From: Streptomyces sp. NBC_00083
GTDB taxonomy: Bacteria > Actinomycetota > Actinomycetes > Streptomycetales > Streptomycetaceae
Length of the DNA: 64,000 nucleotides
Reading direction: 5' to 3'
NCBI RefSeq assembly: GCF_026343295.1
Contig: NZ_JAPELY010000003.1
Span: forward strand, 186,001 to 250,000
Part shown: one piece after another, positions 44,442-54,090 of the stretch
Layout: each line of letters begins with the position of its first letter
How positions within the stretch are numbered: position 1 is the first letter of the stretch
Notes under the pieces: generated by a model
Seen by the model: the letters and a program-made list of their open reading frames with translations, nothing else
What the model was told of the DNA's origin: nothing
The model's database searches: none
Made by a program: the position numbers and the translations under genes

Positions 44442-46352
44442 CTAGTCGCTCTTCTTCGGCGCCTCGGCGTTGCGCCAGACCGTGAGGTCGAGGGTGATGT
44501 AAACGCTCGGGTCGTTGCTGCCCGACTTGCCGCGGTAGGTCGCCACCGCGATGTGGCCCGCGTCGCTCAGGACGCAGATCTCGGACCCGTCCGTGAGCTG
44601 GTCGAGGCCGATCTTGTCGGTGTAGCGGGTCTCCGCGCGGCACGTCGCGAGCGACCCCTTCTGGGAGTTGTTGAGGACGACCAGCTTGCCGTTGTCGGTG
44701 CCGACCTTGGTGTCCCCGAACAGGGAGTCGCGGTAGAAGTAGAGGTCGCCGTGGTTGTACATCACGCCCGCGTCGCCGCCGGAGCCGGGCCGCGGCGGGT
44801 TGTCGGCCAGCATCAGCTGGTAGTTGGCGGTCAGGTCGATGCCCTTGTACGAGGCCGGAGTGGGGTCGGTGCGCTTTTGTCCCGCGTCGCTCGAACCGCC
44901 CGCGGCCGTCGAGCGCTTGGAGCTCGCACCGGCCGAACTCCCGCTGTTCCTGGCCTTGTTGGAGGATCCGTCCGGCAGCAGGGACACGATCACCACGACG
45001 GCGATCACCGCCGCCACGAGCGACCCGGCGATGATCAGGCCGGTCCGCTTGGGCCGGGGCGCGGCGGGCGGCTGACCGGGGTGGTAGGCGGCCGGCGCGC
45101 CAGGGTGGCCCGGACCGTACCCGGGCGGCTGCGTCCGGTGGCCGCCTTGTGCCGGGTACCCGGGGCCGGGCTGGTAGCCGGGGTGGGTCTGGTACCCGGG
45201 GTCGGGATATCCGGGCGGCGGCGTCCGGTACTGCGCGGGCGCCGGGCCGGGCGGCATCGGGGCGCGGGGCGGTGCGGCGGGTGCGTGCTGGGTCGCGGCG
45301 GCGGCCACCCCCGGACTGGTCGGCGGGTACTGCGGCGCTGCCTGCCCGGTCGGCGGTGGCGTGGGGTGCGGCTGCGCGGTCGGCGGCGCGGAGACCTCGG
45401 TCGGCGTCGGGGCCGCGGCGGGCTGCGGCGGCGGGGTCTTCGCGGGCGCGGGCAGCTGGAGCCGCTCGGTGATGGACCCGGCCACCGCCGTGGGCAGCCA
45501 GTCCTCGCCCTGGCGCAGCGGCACCGGGGAGAGGTCGTGGCACATCTGGATGACCTCGGTCAGGGCCGGCCGGTCCGCCGGGTCCCGGCTCAGGCACCGC
45601 GTGACCAGGGGCCGCAGCTCGTCGGGGAGGGCGCCGAGGTCGGGGTCCTCGTGCACGATGCGGTACAGGACGGCGTGCGAGGAGCCCTCGCCGAACGCGG
45701 GCGCGCCGATCGCCGCGAACGCCGCGATCTGGCCCAGCGCGAAGATGTCGGTGCCGGGGGTGACCGTACCGGCGGAGGCCTGTTCGGGCGCCATGAACGC
45801 GGGCGTGCCCACACTCACGCCGTGGCCGGTGAGCGAGGTGGCGTCGGCGGCGCGGGCGATGCCGAAGTCGATGACGCGCGGCCCGTCGGACGCGAGCAGG
45901 ACGTTCGCGGGCTTCAGGTCCCGGTGCACGATGCCCGCGCCATGGATGACGTGCAGCGCCTCGGCGACCCCGACGGTCAGGAGCAGCACGCTGCGCAGCG
46001 GCAGCCGGCCGTGCGCGCTCACGGCGTGCGCGAGGGAGGGGCCCGGCACGTAGGCCGTGGCGAGCCAGGGCTGGGCGCCCTCGGTGTCGAAGTCGATGAC
46101 CGGCGCGGTGTAGAGCCCCTGCACCCGCTGCGCCGCCCGCACTTCCTGCTGGAAGCGCCGACGGAACTCGGGGTCCTCGCTGAACTCCGGCCGGATCACC
46201 TTCAGCGCGATGGGCCGCCCGCCCGGCGTGTACGTCAGATACACCTTGCCCATGCCGCCGGAGCCCAGGACGGCACTGAGCCGGTACCCGCCGACTACCG
46301 CCGGATCGTCCGGGCCGAGGGGCTGAAAAAGGTCGCTGGAAGGTGCACTCAT
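44442..46352 (-). CDS. Membrane Ser/Thr protein kinase with extracellular domain
   Basis: 636 aa, ATG 46352, with AGGGGGA upstream. Hanks-type kinase: GSGGMGKVYL, Lys51 in IALKVI, IVHRDLKPANVLL, VIDFGIARA, MAPEQ. A 130-residue Pro-rich linker (about 305-435; PPTGQAAPQYPPTSPG, GYQPGPGYPAQGG) follows, then a single membrane helix at about 438-460 (TGLIIAGSLVAAVIAVVVIVSLL), and an extracellular domain of about 170 residues with YKGIDLTANYQLMLADNPPR and YFYRDSLFGDTKVG. No PASTA or NHL repeat is present. The external domain may sense an envelope signal. Confidence 0.93.
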   Translation of the reverse strand: MSAPSSDLFQPLGPDDPAVVGGYRLSAVLGSGGMGKVYLTYTPGGRPIALKVIRPEFSEDPEFRRRFQQEVRAAQRVQGLYTAPVIDFDTEGAQPWLATAYVPGPSLAHAVSAHGRLPLRSVLLLTVGVAEALHVIHGAGIVHRDLKPANVLLASDGPRVIDFGIARAADATSLTGHGVSVGTPAFMAPEQASAGTVTPGTDIFALGQIAAFAAIGAPAFGEGSSHAVLYRIVHEDPDLGALPDELRPLVTRCLSRDPADRPALTEVIQMCHDLSPVPLRQGEDWLPTAVAGSITERLQLPAPAKTPPPQPAAAPTPTEVSAPPTAQPHPTPPPTGQAAPQYPPTSPGVAAAATQHAPAAPPRAPMPPGPAPAQYRTPPPGYPDPGYQTHPGYQPGPGYPAQGGHRTQPPGYGPGHPGAPAAYHPGQPPAAPRPKRTGLIIAGSLVAAVIAVVVIVSLLPDGSSNKARNSGSSAGASSKRSTAAGGSSDAGQKRTDPTPASYKGIDLTANYQLMLADNPPRPGSGGDAGVMYNHGDLYFYRDSLFGDTKVGTDNGKLVVLNNSQKGSLATCRAETRYTDKIGLDQLTDGSEICVLSDAGHIAVATYRGKSGSNDPSVYITLDLTVWRNAEAPKKSD

Positions 46353-46615
46353 GGAAATCCGTCCCCCTGTTTACGGCGGTTCATCACGCCGACGCCCCGA
46401 AGCCAACCGAGAGGGTATCCAACTTCACGGCACGTTCCGGCCGTGCAGCAGGGGGAGTTCGTGCAGGAGTTGAGGACGGCCGGAAGGCCCGGACCCTGCG
46501 CGGCCTGGCCCGGACCCCGCCCCGCCGGGGCCGGCCGCCCGGCCCGGAGCGACCGTCCGCCGCCCGCCCGGCGCCGTGTCACCCATCACCCGTGCGGGAC
46601 GGGGGCTTCGGTTGC

Positions 46616-47128
46616 TCAGCCCACCCGCCGCCCGTTCTCCAGCTCCGCCGTCCCGTGGCCCTGTGCCAGGACGTCGAGCGCCGCGAGCACCCGCCCGCAG
46701 AGCGGGGACGGAAGGTAGGCGGGCAGTTCCTCGCGGGTGGCCAGGCGCCAGGAGATGAGTTCCTCCTCCTGGAGCTTGATCGACCGGAGCCGGCTGTCGT
46801 CCAGGACGCCGCCGTCGTAGACGTAACCGACGATCGGCGGCCGTGCCGGGCCGTGCGTCCAGTCCATCGCGAGGAGCCGGCCCGGCTCCAGATCGAGGCC
46901 GATCTCTTCGAGCGTCTCGCGGCGCGCCCCCTGGCGCGGGGTCTCCCCGGTGTCCGACTCGATGGTCCCGCCGGGCAGCACCCAGCCCTTGCGGTAGTTG
47001 GGCTCGACGATCAGCACCTTGCCCTCGGCGTCCCGGAACAGCGTGGCGGCCCCGGCGAGGACACGGGGGAGTCCGGCGATGTAGGCGGCGTAGTCGTCGG
47101 CGGGGGCGGTGAGGTTGTCGGTCGTCAT
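46616..47128 (-). CDS. Nudix hydrolase
   Basis: 170 aa, ATG 47128 on the minus strand; no clear Shine-Dalgarno site. The Nudix box is GGTIESDTGETPRQGARRETLEEIGLDLE (Gx5Ex7REUxEExGU with a two-residue insertion, as in the G..E..RETLEEIG form), preceded by VLIVEPNYRKGWVLPGG. The C-terminus includes EEELISWRLATREELPAYLPS. The substrate is unknown. It is divergent from the S9 peptidase across 196 bp. Not related to the other Nudix gene at 28017 by context. Confidence 0.85.
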   Translation of the reverse strand: MTTDNLTAPADDYAAYIAGLPRVLAGAATLFRDAEGKVLIVEPNYRKGWVLPGGTIESDTGETPRQGARRETLEEIGLDLEPGRLLAMDWTHGPARPPIVGYVYDGGVLDDSRLRSIKLQEEELISWRLATREELPAYLPSPLCGRVLAALDVLAQGHGTAELENGRRVG

Positions 47129-47324
47129 GCCGAGAAGCGTAGGGGCCCCGGTCCGGCGGTGCGGCGCGCGCCGGGCGCGCCATGCGTCCGTGCCGGCGCA
47201 CGGGGTTGACGTCCCGGCCGCCGTTGCCGATGTCCTTCGCCGACGGGCGAGCGATGGGGCTCGGGCGCGGCCGATCCGGGCTCCGGGATGATGGCGTGCC
47301 ACCGCGCCCCATGGAGTGAGGATC

Positions 47325-49352
47325 ATGGACATCGACGGATTCCCCCGCCAGTTCGCCCGCACCCGCCGCTTCTCGCTCGGAGTCCCGCACGATGTCACCG
47401 TCTCCCCGGACGGCGACCGGGTGCTGTTCCTCCGGTCGGAGTCCGGCGTTGTGCCGCGCGCCCACCTGTGGATGTTCGAGGCCGGCACGGAGCGGATCAT
47501 CGCCGGGCCCGCGACGGCCTACGCGGCCGACCGCGAAGTCCGTGTGGTCGCCTGCCTCTTCGACGGCTCGCTGTGGACGGCGCGCACGGACGGCGGCGGC
47601 CCGCCGCGCCGCATCCCCACCGCCGGGCCGGTGCGGGACCCCCGCCCCTCCCCGGACGGCACCCTGATCGCCTACGTCACCCGAGGCGCCCTGCACGTGG
47701 TGGGTGCCGACGGGACGGGAGACCGCCCGCTCGCCGTCCCCGAGACGACGGACATCACCTACGGGCTGCCGGATCACACCGCGGAGGAGTCCATCGGCAG
47801 GGCGCGCGGCCACTGGTGGTCCCCGGACAGCGACGCCCTGCTGGTCGCCCGGGTCGACACCCGCGGAGTGGAGCGCCGGTATGTGAGCGACCCCGCCGAC
47901 CCCGGCCGGGCTCCCCGGCCGATTCCCTACCCGGCCGCGGGCACCGCCAACGCCGTCACCTCGCTGCACCTGGTGACGGTCGCCGGCGCCCACACCCCCG
48001 TACAGTTGCCCGGCCGTGCCAGCGCGCGGGACGCTCCCGCCGGGAGCTGGGGGCTCGGCTTCGAGTACGTCGTCAGCGCGGGCTGGCAGAGCGCGGGGCC
48101 GGTGATCGCGCTGCAGACCCGCGACCAGAAGACGCTGCGCGTGCTGCGGGCCGACCCCGTGACCGGCGCGGTCGGGACACTGGCCCAGCAGACCGACGAC
48201 GCCTGGGTCGAGCATCCGCCGGGCGCTCCCCTGCACACCGACGGGGGCATGCTGGTGCTGCCCGAGGTGCGGGGCGACGAACGCACGATCCGGCTGGGCG
48301 ACGTCCTCGCCCCTGCCGGGCTCCACGTCCGTTCGGTGCTCGGCTCGGTGGGCGAGCGGGTGCTGTTCACGGCCGCCGAGGAGCCGACCGAAACGCATGT
48401 CTGGGCGTACGAAGCGGGGCGCGGCTTCGAGCGCCTGACACACGAGCCAGGGGTGCACACCGCCACGGCCGGCGGCTCCACCCTCGTCGTGGACAGCAGG
48501 ACTCCGGACGGGCACACGCTGACCGTGCTCCGCGGCGGTGAGCGCGTCGGCACCCTCGCGGTCCTGGCGGAGCGGCCCCTGGTGACCCCTCGGCCGGCCC
48601 GTCTGGCGCTGGGGGAGCGGCAGTTGCGTACCCGGTTGCACCTGCCGTCCTGGTACGAGCCGGGCCGGCCGAAGCTGCCGGTGCTGCTCAGCCCGTACGC
48701 GGGGCCCGGCCTGCAACTCGTGACGAAGGGGGACGGCTGGCATGCGGCGGTGTGCCAGTGGTTCGCCGAGCACGGCTTCGCCGTGCTGGCCATCGACGGT
48801 CGGGGCACCCCCGGGCGCGGGGTGCGGTGGCAGCGGGCCGTCGTGGGGGACCGGCTCGGCCCCGTCCTCGACGACCAGATCGACGGGCTGCGCGCCGCCG
48901 CCGAACAGTGCGGCGCGCTGGACCTGGCGCGTGTCGGCATCCGCGGCTGGTCGTTCAGCGGCTATCTCGCCGCCGGCGCCGTGCTGCGCCGCCCCGACGT
49001 GTTCCACGCGGCGGTCGCGGGGGCGCCGCCGACCGACCGGCGCCTGTACGACACGTACTGGGAGGAGCGCTTCCTCGGCCACCCGGACCTCGAACCGCTC
49101 GGCTACGAGCGCAGCTCCCTACTGCCTCTCGCCCGGAACCCGGCCCGCCCCCTGCTGCTCGTACACGGACTCGCCGACGAGAATGTGGCCCCGGCACACA
49201 CACTGCGTCTGTCGGCCGAGCTGCTCGCCGCGGGGCGGCCCCACAGTGTGCTGCTGCTGCCGGGAGTGGGCCACATGGTGACCGGAGAAGGCGTCGCCGA
49301 CACCCTGCTCCGGCACGAACTGGGCTTCCTGCGAAGCTCGTTGGGAATGTGA
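47325..49352 (+). CDS. S9-family prolyl oligopeptidase/dipeptidyl peptidase-like
   Basis: 675 aa from ATG 47325; GGAG about 8 nt upstream. GTG 47316 is an alternative. The first 400 residues form a beta-propeller (WWSPDSDALLVARVDTRGVERRYVSDPADPGR and similar blades), then a hydrolase domain: LPVLLSPYAGPGLQLV, nucleophile elbow GWSFSGY with Ser543, Asp in HGLADENV, and His in GVGHMVTG. Most family members have GWSYGGY or GxSxGG; the elbow here is GWSFSG. No signal peptide, so it is probably cytoplasmic. It cleaves short proline-containing peptides. Convergent with BCCT, 7 nt apart. Confidence 0.88.
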   Translation: MDIDGFPRQFARTRRFSLGVPHDVTVSPDGDRVLFLRSESGVVPRAHLWMFEAGTERIIAGPATAYAADREVRVVACLFDGSLWTARTDGGGPPRRIPTAGPVRDPRPSPDGTLIAYVTRGALHVVGADGTGDRPLAVPETTDITYGLPDHTAEESIGRARGHWWSPDSDALLVARVDTRGVERRYVSDPADPGRAPRPIPYPAAGTANAVTSLHLVTVAGAHTPVQLPGRASARDAPAGSWGLGFEYVVSAGWQSAGPVIALQTRDQKTLRVLRADPVTGAVGTLAQQTDDAWVEHPPGAPLHTDGGMLVLPEVRGDERTIRLGDVLAPAGLHVRSVLGSVGERVLFTAAEEPTETHVWAYEAGRGFERLTHEPGVHTATAGGSTLVVDSRTPDGHTLTVLRGGERVGTLAVLAERPLVTPRPARLALGERQLRTRLHLPSWYEPGRPKLPVLLSPYAGPGLQLVTKGDGWHAAVCQWFAEHGFAVLAIDGRGTPGRGVRWQRAVVGDRLGPVLDDQIDGLRAAAEQCGALDLARVGIRGWSFSGYLAAGAVLRRPDVFHAAVAGAPPTDRRLYDTYWEERFLGHPDLEPLGYERSSLLPLARNPARPLLLVHGLADENVAPAHTLRLSAELLAAGRPHSVLLLPGVGHMVTGEGVADTLLRHELGFLRSSLGM

Positions 49353-49359
49353 GCCGACA

Positions 49360-51063
49360 TCAGCCCGAACTGTCCTCTCCCGTACGGGACTTGGCGGCAC
49401 GGCGCAGCCGGTGGTGGCGCGCCGCGCCCTGCTCGGTGATCGCGTCGCCCACCATCGCCCGTACCGCGTCGCGCAGCCCGTGCAGCGCGCCGTGGCGCGA
49501 GGGGCCCGCGCCGGGGTCCTCGCGCAGCTCCTTCACCAGCGACCAGCACAGGCCCAGCATCACGAGGACGAAGGGGAGCGCCACCAGGATCGTCGCCGTC
49601 TGGAGGGACTTGAGTCCGCCCGCGACGAGCAGGACCGCGGCGACCGCCGCCATCAGGACGCCCCACATCACGACGAGCCACGTCGGGGGGTGCAGCGAGC
49701 CCCGGCTGGTGAGCGAGCCCATGACCAGGGACGCCGAGTCGGCGCTGGTGATGAAGTAGGTCATGACCAGGACCATCGCGATGTACGAGGTGACCGTGCC
49801 GATGGGCAGGGCGTCCAGCATCGCGAAGAGCGAGGCCTCGGCGCCGTCCTTCACCGTGCCGGCGAGGTCGGCCGCGCCGGTGGCTTCGAGCCGGATCGCC
49901 GTGCCGCCCATGACGCAGAACCAGATGACGGTCGCTCCGCTCGGCACGAGCAGCACCCCGACGAGGAACTCGCGGATCGTGCGGCCCCGCGAGATCCGGG
50001 CGATGAAGGTGCCGACGAACGGCGCCCAGGAGAGCCACCACGCCCAGTAGAAGATGGTCCAGGCGCCCAGCCACGCGCGGTCCGTGAAGGCGCCGGTGCG
50101 GCTCGCCATGGGCAGCAGATCGTGCAGGTAGCCGCCGACCGAGGCCGGGATCGTGTCCAGGACGTACACGGTCGGGCCGAGCAGGAAGACGAAGAGCATC
50201 AGTACCGCGGCGAGCACGATGTTGAGGGTGGACAGCCACTTCACGCCCTTGTGCAGGCCCGAGAACGCGGAGAGCACGAAGGCCGCCGAGAGCGAGGCGA
50301 TGATGACGAGCTGGCTGGTCCGGGAGTTGTCGATGCCCGAGGTGATGTCGAGCCCCTCGGCCACCTGGAGCGCCCCGAGGCCCAGGCTGGTCGCGGTGCC
50401 GAAAACCGTCGCGAAGACGGCCAGCAGGTCGATGCACTTGCCGGCCGGTCCCTCGGCCCGCCGTGCGCCGATGAGCGGTACGAACGCGGAGGACAGCCGG
50501 TTGCCGCGCCCCTTGCGGAAGCCCGCGTAGGCCAGCGCGAGCCCGGCGATGCCGTAGATCGCCCAGGGGGTGAGCGTCCAGTGGAAGAAGGAGTACTCCA
50601 GGGCCGTGCGGGCGGCGTTGCCCGTGCCGGGCAGGGCGCCGGTGGCGGGCGGCGGGCTGAGGAAGTGGGTGAGCGGTTCGCCGACCCCGTAGAACATCAG
50701 GCCGATGCCCATGCCGGCGCTGAACATCATCGCGATCCACGCCAGATTGGTGAACTCCGGCTCGGAGTCGTCGGCGCCCAGCCTGATCCGTCCGTACCGG
50801 CTGATCGCGAGGACCACGCACAGCACGAGGAAGGTGTCGGCGGCGACCACGAAGAGCCATCCGAAGTTGGACAGGACCCAGGTGAGCGCGGTCGACGAGG
50901 CGCTGTCGAAGGAGCTCTTGCCCAGGGCCGCCCAGGCGACGGCGGCCGCCACCGCGAGCACACCGATGGTGATCACGGTGCGGTCGGGGGAGGGGTCGAG
51001 GTCGCCGAGCGGCTCGTCCGGCGGGGCACCGGAGCCGGAATGATCGATCGAATCCATGCTCAT
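49360..51063 (-). CDS. BCCT-family transporter (betaine/choline/carnitine)
   Basis: 567 aa, ATG 51063 (ATG 51057 possible). Twelve-helix BCCT protein: WIAMMFSAGMGIGLMFYGVGEPLTHFLSPP, the Trp-rich substrate segment WTIFYWAWWLSWAPFVGTFIARISRGRTIREF, and FITSADSASLVMG. The hydrophilic N-terminus (30 residues) and the 60-residue C-terminus (KELREDPGAGPSRH) are cytoplasmic. It imports glycine betaine or choline with Na+ or H+ and is likely osmotically controlled. No neighbour is involved in choline metabolism. Confidence 0.93.
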   Translation of the reverse strand: MSMDSIDHSGSGAPPDEPLGDLDPSPDRTVITIGVLAVAAAVAWAALGKSSFDSASSTALTWVLSNFGWLFVVAADTFLVLCVVLAISRYGRIRLGADDSEPEFTNLAWIAMMFSAGMGIGLMFYGVGEPLTHFLSPPPATGALPGTGNAARTALEYSFFHWTLTPWAIYGIAGLALAYAGFRKGRGNRLSSAFVPLIGARRAEGPAGKCIDLLAVFATVFGTATSLGLGALQVAEGLDITSGIDNSRTSQLVIIASLSAAFVLSAFSGLHKGVKWLSTLNIVLAAVLMLFVFLLGPTVYVLDTIPASVGGYLHDLLPMASRTGAFTDRAWLGAWTIFYWAWWLSWAPFVGTFIARISRGRTIREFLVGVLLVPSGATVIWFCVMGGTAIRLEATGAADLAGTVKDGAEASLFAMLDALPIGTVTSYIAMVLVMTYFITSADSASLVMGSLTSRGSLHPPTWLVVMWGVLMAAVAAVLLVAGGLKSLQTATILVALPFVLVMLGLCWSLVKELREDPGAGPSRHGALHGLRDAVRAMVGDAITEQGAARHHRLRRAAKSRTGEDSSG

Positions 51064-51205
51064 GGCGCCCCACTATGGTGGTGAATGTGACCATTTAGCA
51101 GGGTGGCGCGCCGCCCATGGGTCCGGGCAGCTATGGGCAGGCGCGCGCCGGGCGGATAGGGTCTGAAGCGGCGCGACTGCCTGTTCGAAAGCAAGGGATA
51201 GCAAG

Positions 51206-52360
51206 GTGACGGACGGCGCAGTTTTGGAGACCGCCCGCGTACTCGTAGCGGCGGACAAGTTCAAGGGCTCACTCACGGCCGTAGAGGTCGCCGAGCGGGT
51301 GACGGCTGGGCTGCGGCGGGTCGTCCCGGATCTGCGGGTGGACACCCTGCCGGTGGCCGACGGCGGCGACGGCACGGTCGCGGCCGCGGTGGCGGCCGGG
51401 TTCGAGCGCCGCGAGGCGCGGGTCACCGGACCGCTCGGCACCCCGGTGACCGCCGCGTACGCGGTGCGCGACGGCGTGGCCGTGGTCGAGATGGCGGAGG
51501 CCTCCGGGCTCCAGCACCTCCCCGACGGCGTGTTCGCGGCGACCACGGCCACCACGTACGGGTCCGGGGAGCTGCTGCTCGCCGCCCTGGACGCGGGGGC
51601 CCGGACCATCGTGTTCGGCGTGGGCGGCAGCGCGACCACCGACGGCGGGGCCGGGATGCTGGCCGCGCTCGGCGCCCGCTTCCTGGACGCCGCGGGCGAG
51701 CCCGTCGGCCCCGGCGGCGGTGCGCTCGCCGAGCTCGCGACGGCCGACTTCTCGGGCCTCGACGCCCGCTTCAAGGACGTCGAGCTCGTCCTCGCCAGCG
51801 ATGTCGACAACCCGCTGACCGGCCCCAAGGGAGCCCCGGCGATCTACGGCCCGCAGAAGGGCGCATCGCCCGCGGACGTGGCGAGCCTGGACGCGGCCCT
51901 GGCCCACTTCGCCAAGGTCCTCGAAGGCGTGCTCGGCGCGAAGGCGGCCGAGGCCGCGCTCGCTCCGGGCGCCGGCGCGGCCGGCGGCATCGGCTACGGC
52001 GCGCTCGTCGCGCTCGACGCCACGTTCCGGCCCGGCATCGAGGTCATGCTCGATGTGCTCGGCTTCGCGCCGGCGCTTGCCGGGGCCACCCTGGTCATCA
52101 CCGGCGAGGGCTCGCTCGACGAGCAGACCCTGCACGGCAAGGCCCCGGCGGGCGTCGCCGCGGCGGCCCGCGCGGCCGGCATCGAGGTCGTCGCGGTCTG
52201 CGGCCGTCTGCTGCTCCAGCCGGGCCAGCTCGGCGAGGCGGGCATCCGGCGCGCCTACGCACTCACCGACCTGGAGCCCGACCCGGCCCGCTGCATGGCC
52301 AACGCGGGCCCGCTGCTCGAACAGGTCGCGCAGAACATCGCGGGCGACTTCCTGCGCTAG
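51206..52360 (+). CDS. glxK: Glycerate kinase
   Basis: 384 aa, GTG 51206, with AAGGGA 7 nt upstream. Family GK type I (GarK/GlxK): VLVAADKFKGSLTAVEVAERVTAGL, VADGGDGTV, GVGGSATTDGGAGMLAALGARF, LASDVDNPLTGPKGAPAIYGPQKGA, VITGEGSLDEQTLHGKAPAGV. It phosphorylates glycerate, giving 2-phosphoglycerate in this family, linking glyoxylate metabolism to glycolysis. A strong hairpin follows (52392-52422). The ethylmalonyl-CoA cluster 4 kb away makes glyoxylate, a plausible metabolic connection only. Confidence 0.93.
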   Translation: MTDGAVLETARVLVAADKFKGSLTAVEVAERVTAGLRRVVPDLRVDTLPVADGGDGTVAAAVAAGFERREARVTGPLGTPVTAAYAVRDGVAVVEMAEASGLQHLPDGVFAATTATTYGSGELLLAALDAGARTIVFGVGGSATTDGGAGMLAALGARFLDAAGEPVGPGGGALAELATADFSGLDARFKDVELVLASDVDNPLTGPKGAPAIYGPQKGASPADVASLDAALAHFAKVLEGVLGAKAAEAALAPGAGAAGGIGYGALVALDATFRPGIEVMLDVLGFAPALAGATLVITGEGSLDEQTLHGKAPAGVAAAARAAGIEVVAVCGRLLLQPGQLGEAGIRRAYALTDLEPDPARCMANAGPLLEQVAQNIAGDFLR

Positions 52361-52391
52361 CTCCGCGGACACCGCACACCCCAGCCGGCGA

Positions 52392-52422
52392 CGGCCCCCC
52401 TCGCACCGCGCGAGGGGGGCCG
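52392..52422 (+). terminator. Rho-independent terminator after glycerate kinase
   Basis: A 13-bp perfect stem, CGGCCCCCCTCGC at 52392-52404 and GCGAGGGGGGCCG at 52410-52422, with a 5-nt loop ACCGC. It is followed by TTCTGTCGTTT. 31 nt after the glxK stop. Confidence 0.85.
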
Positions 52423-52532
52423 TTCTGTCGTTTCCTGGACGTGAGCGCGAGGCCCGCGCACGCGCCGACGTCTACGCCTGTACGGGCCAAGGCGTGACCC
52501 CCACGCGCCAACGTGCACACCTGTATCCCGTG

Positions 52533-52559
52533 TGAGACACTAACGTCTCATTCGATACT
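52533..52559 (+). promoter_or_regulatory. Candidate operator and -10 of the MFS gene
   Basis: TGAGAC at 52533-52538 and GTCTCA at 52545-52550 form a 6-bp inverted repeat around ACTAAC, of the type bound by TetR-like repressors. A -10-like GATACT (52554-52559) follows 3 nt later, so a bound protein would block it. The nearest -35 candidate (TGTGAG, 52531-52536, spacer 17) is weak. GGAG at 52560-52563 region precedes ATG 52570. Confidence 0.45.
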
Positions 52560-52569
52560 GGAGTGTTTC

Positions 52570-54090
52570 ATGACGCCGCCCCTCGATCCCCGGCGCTGGG
52601 TCGTCCTCGCGATCCTTTCCGGCAGCCTGCTGCTGATCGCGATGGACACCACGATCCTCAACGTGGCCTTCCCCTCGCTGGTGAGCGACCTTCAGCCCAG
52701 CTCCGTACAGCAGCTGTGGATCATCGACGTGTACGCGCTCGCGCTCTCCGGCCTGCTGGTGACGGCCGGGGCGCTCGGCGACCGCTGGGGACGCAAGCGG
52801 CTGCTGCTCGCCGGCTTCGCGATCTTCGCGCTCGCCTCCCTGATGGCGGTCTTCGCGACCGAGGCCTGGCAGGTCATCGCCGCCCGCGCGCTGCTCGGCG
52901 TCGGCGGCGCGGCGATCATGCCGTCGACCCTGTCGATCCTGCGCGACGTCTTCACCGACGCCCGCGAACGCGCCCTCGCCTACGCCGTGTGGGCCGCGGT
53001 CTTCGGCGGCGGAATGGCGCTCGGCCCGGTCGTCGGCGGACTGCTCGTCGAGCAGAACGGCTGGCAGTCCGCGTTCCTGGTCAACGTACCGGTCGCCCTG
53101 ATGATCATCGCCCTCGGCGCCTGGATCCTGCCCGAGTCCCGTCAGCCCCGCGAGGGCCGCTGGGACTGGTGGGGCGTGGGCCAGTCCGTCGTCGGCATGC
53201 TCGCCCTGGCCGGCGGGATCAAGCAGCTCGGCAAGGGCGGCCCCGCCGACCCGGTCGCCTGGGTGCTCCTCGCGGTGGCCGCGGTCGCGCTGACGGTCTT
53301 CGTCCGCCGCCAGCTGCGCCTGGCCCAGCCGCTCTTCCATGTCCGGCTCTTCACCAACCGCTCCTTCAGCATCGCCGCGGCGTCGATCTTCCTCGGGATG
53401 ATCGCCCTCGGCTCGGCGCTGTTCCTGGTCACCCAGTGGTTCCAGTACGGCCAGGGCTACAGCCCCCTGGAGGCCGGTGTCCGGCTGCTTCCGGCGCCGC
53501 TCGGCCTGGTCGTCACCTCGCTGGTCACTCCGGTCCTGATGCACCGGCTGCCGATCCGGCACGTCATCGGCGGCGGTCTGCTCCTGATGACCGGGGGGCT
53601 CGCGCTGCCGTGGCTGTTCCAGCAGTCCGGGCCGCTGGCCTACCCCGGGGTCGCCGTGGCGCTCGGCGTGCTCGGCTGCGGCGTCGGCATCGCCACCACC
53701 GCGGCGTCCGTCACCCTGATGGCCTCCGCACCCAAGGAGCACGTGAGCGGCGCGGCGGCCGTCGAGGAGACCTGCTACGAGCTGGGCGCGGCGATGGGCG
53801 TGGCCATCCTCGGCAGTGTCGCGGCGGCCCTGTACCGCGCCCACCTGCCGCAGCTCGGCCTGGACGGGGCGGCCACCGCCTCCGTACGCGACTCGGTGGG
53901 CGAGGCGGCCCACGTGGCGTCCTCGCTCGGCGGGCCGGCCGGCGCCCTGCTCCTGGAGAAGGCCTCGTCGGCCTTCACGGCGGGCATGACCCCGACGTTC
54001 CTCCTCGCGGCCGCGTTGCCGCTGGCCGCGGCGGTACTGGCATGGGCGAAGATCCCGAGCGACCTCCGCCCCACGGAGAACGCCCACTGA
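52570..54090 (+). CDS. MFS multidrug exporter, DHA2 (EmrB/QacA) type
   Basis: 506 aa, ATG 52570. Fourteen predicted helices. Motif D1/A: LIAMDTTILNVAFPSLVSDL and GALGDRWGRKRLLLAG (motif A GxLxDRxGRKxxx); motif C GGGMALGPVVGGLL. The length is that of the 14-TM DHA2 group that exports drugs by proton antiport. It probably exports an antibiotic or toxic cation. A candidate TetR-type operator precedes it, but no regulator gene is adjacent. Ends 559 nt before the 36-bp terminator palindrome. Confidence 0.93.
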   Translation: MTPPLDPRRWVVLAILSGSLLLIAMDTTILNVAFPSLVSDLQPSSVQQLWIIDVYALALSGLLVTAGALGDRWGRKRLLLAGFAIFALASLMAVFATEAWQVIAARALLGVGGAAIMPSTLSILRDVFTDARERALAYAVWAAVFGGGMALGPVVGGLLVEQNGWQSAFLVNVPVALMIIALGAWILPESRQPREGRWDWWGVGQSVVGMLALAGGIKQLGKGGPADPVAWVLLAVAAVALTVFVRRQLRLAQPLFHVRLFTNRSFSIAAASIFLGMIALGSALFLVTQWFQYGQGYSPLEAGVRLLPAPLGLVVTSLVTPVLMHRLPIRHVIGGGLLLMTGGLALPWLFQQSGPLAYPGVAVALGVLGCGVGIATTAASVTLMASAPKEHVSGAAAVEETCYELGAAMGVAILGSVAAALYRAHLPQLGLDGAATASVRDSVGEAAHVASSLGGPAGALLLEKASSAFTAGMTPTFLLAAALPLAAAVLAWAKIPSDLRPTENAH

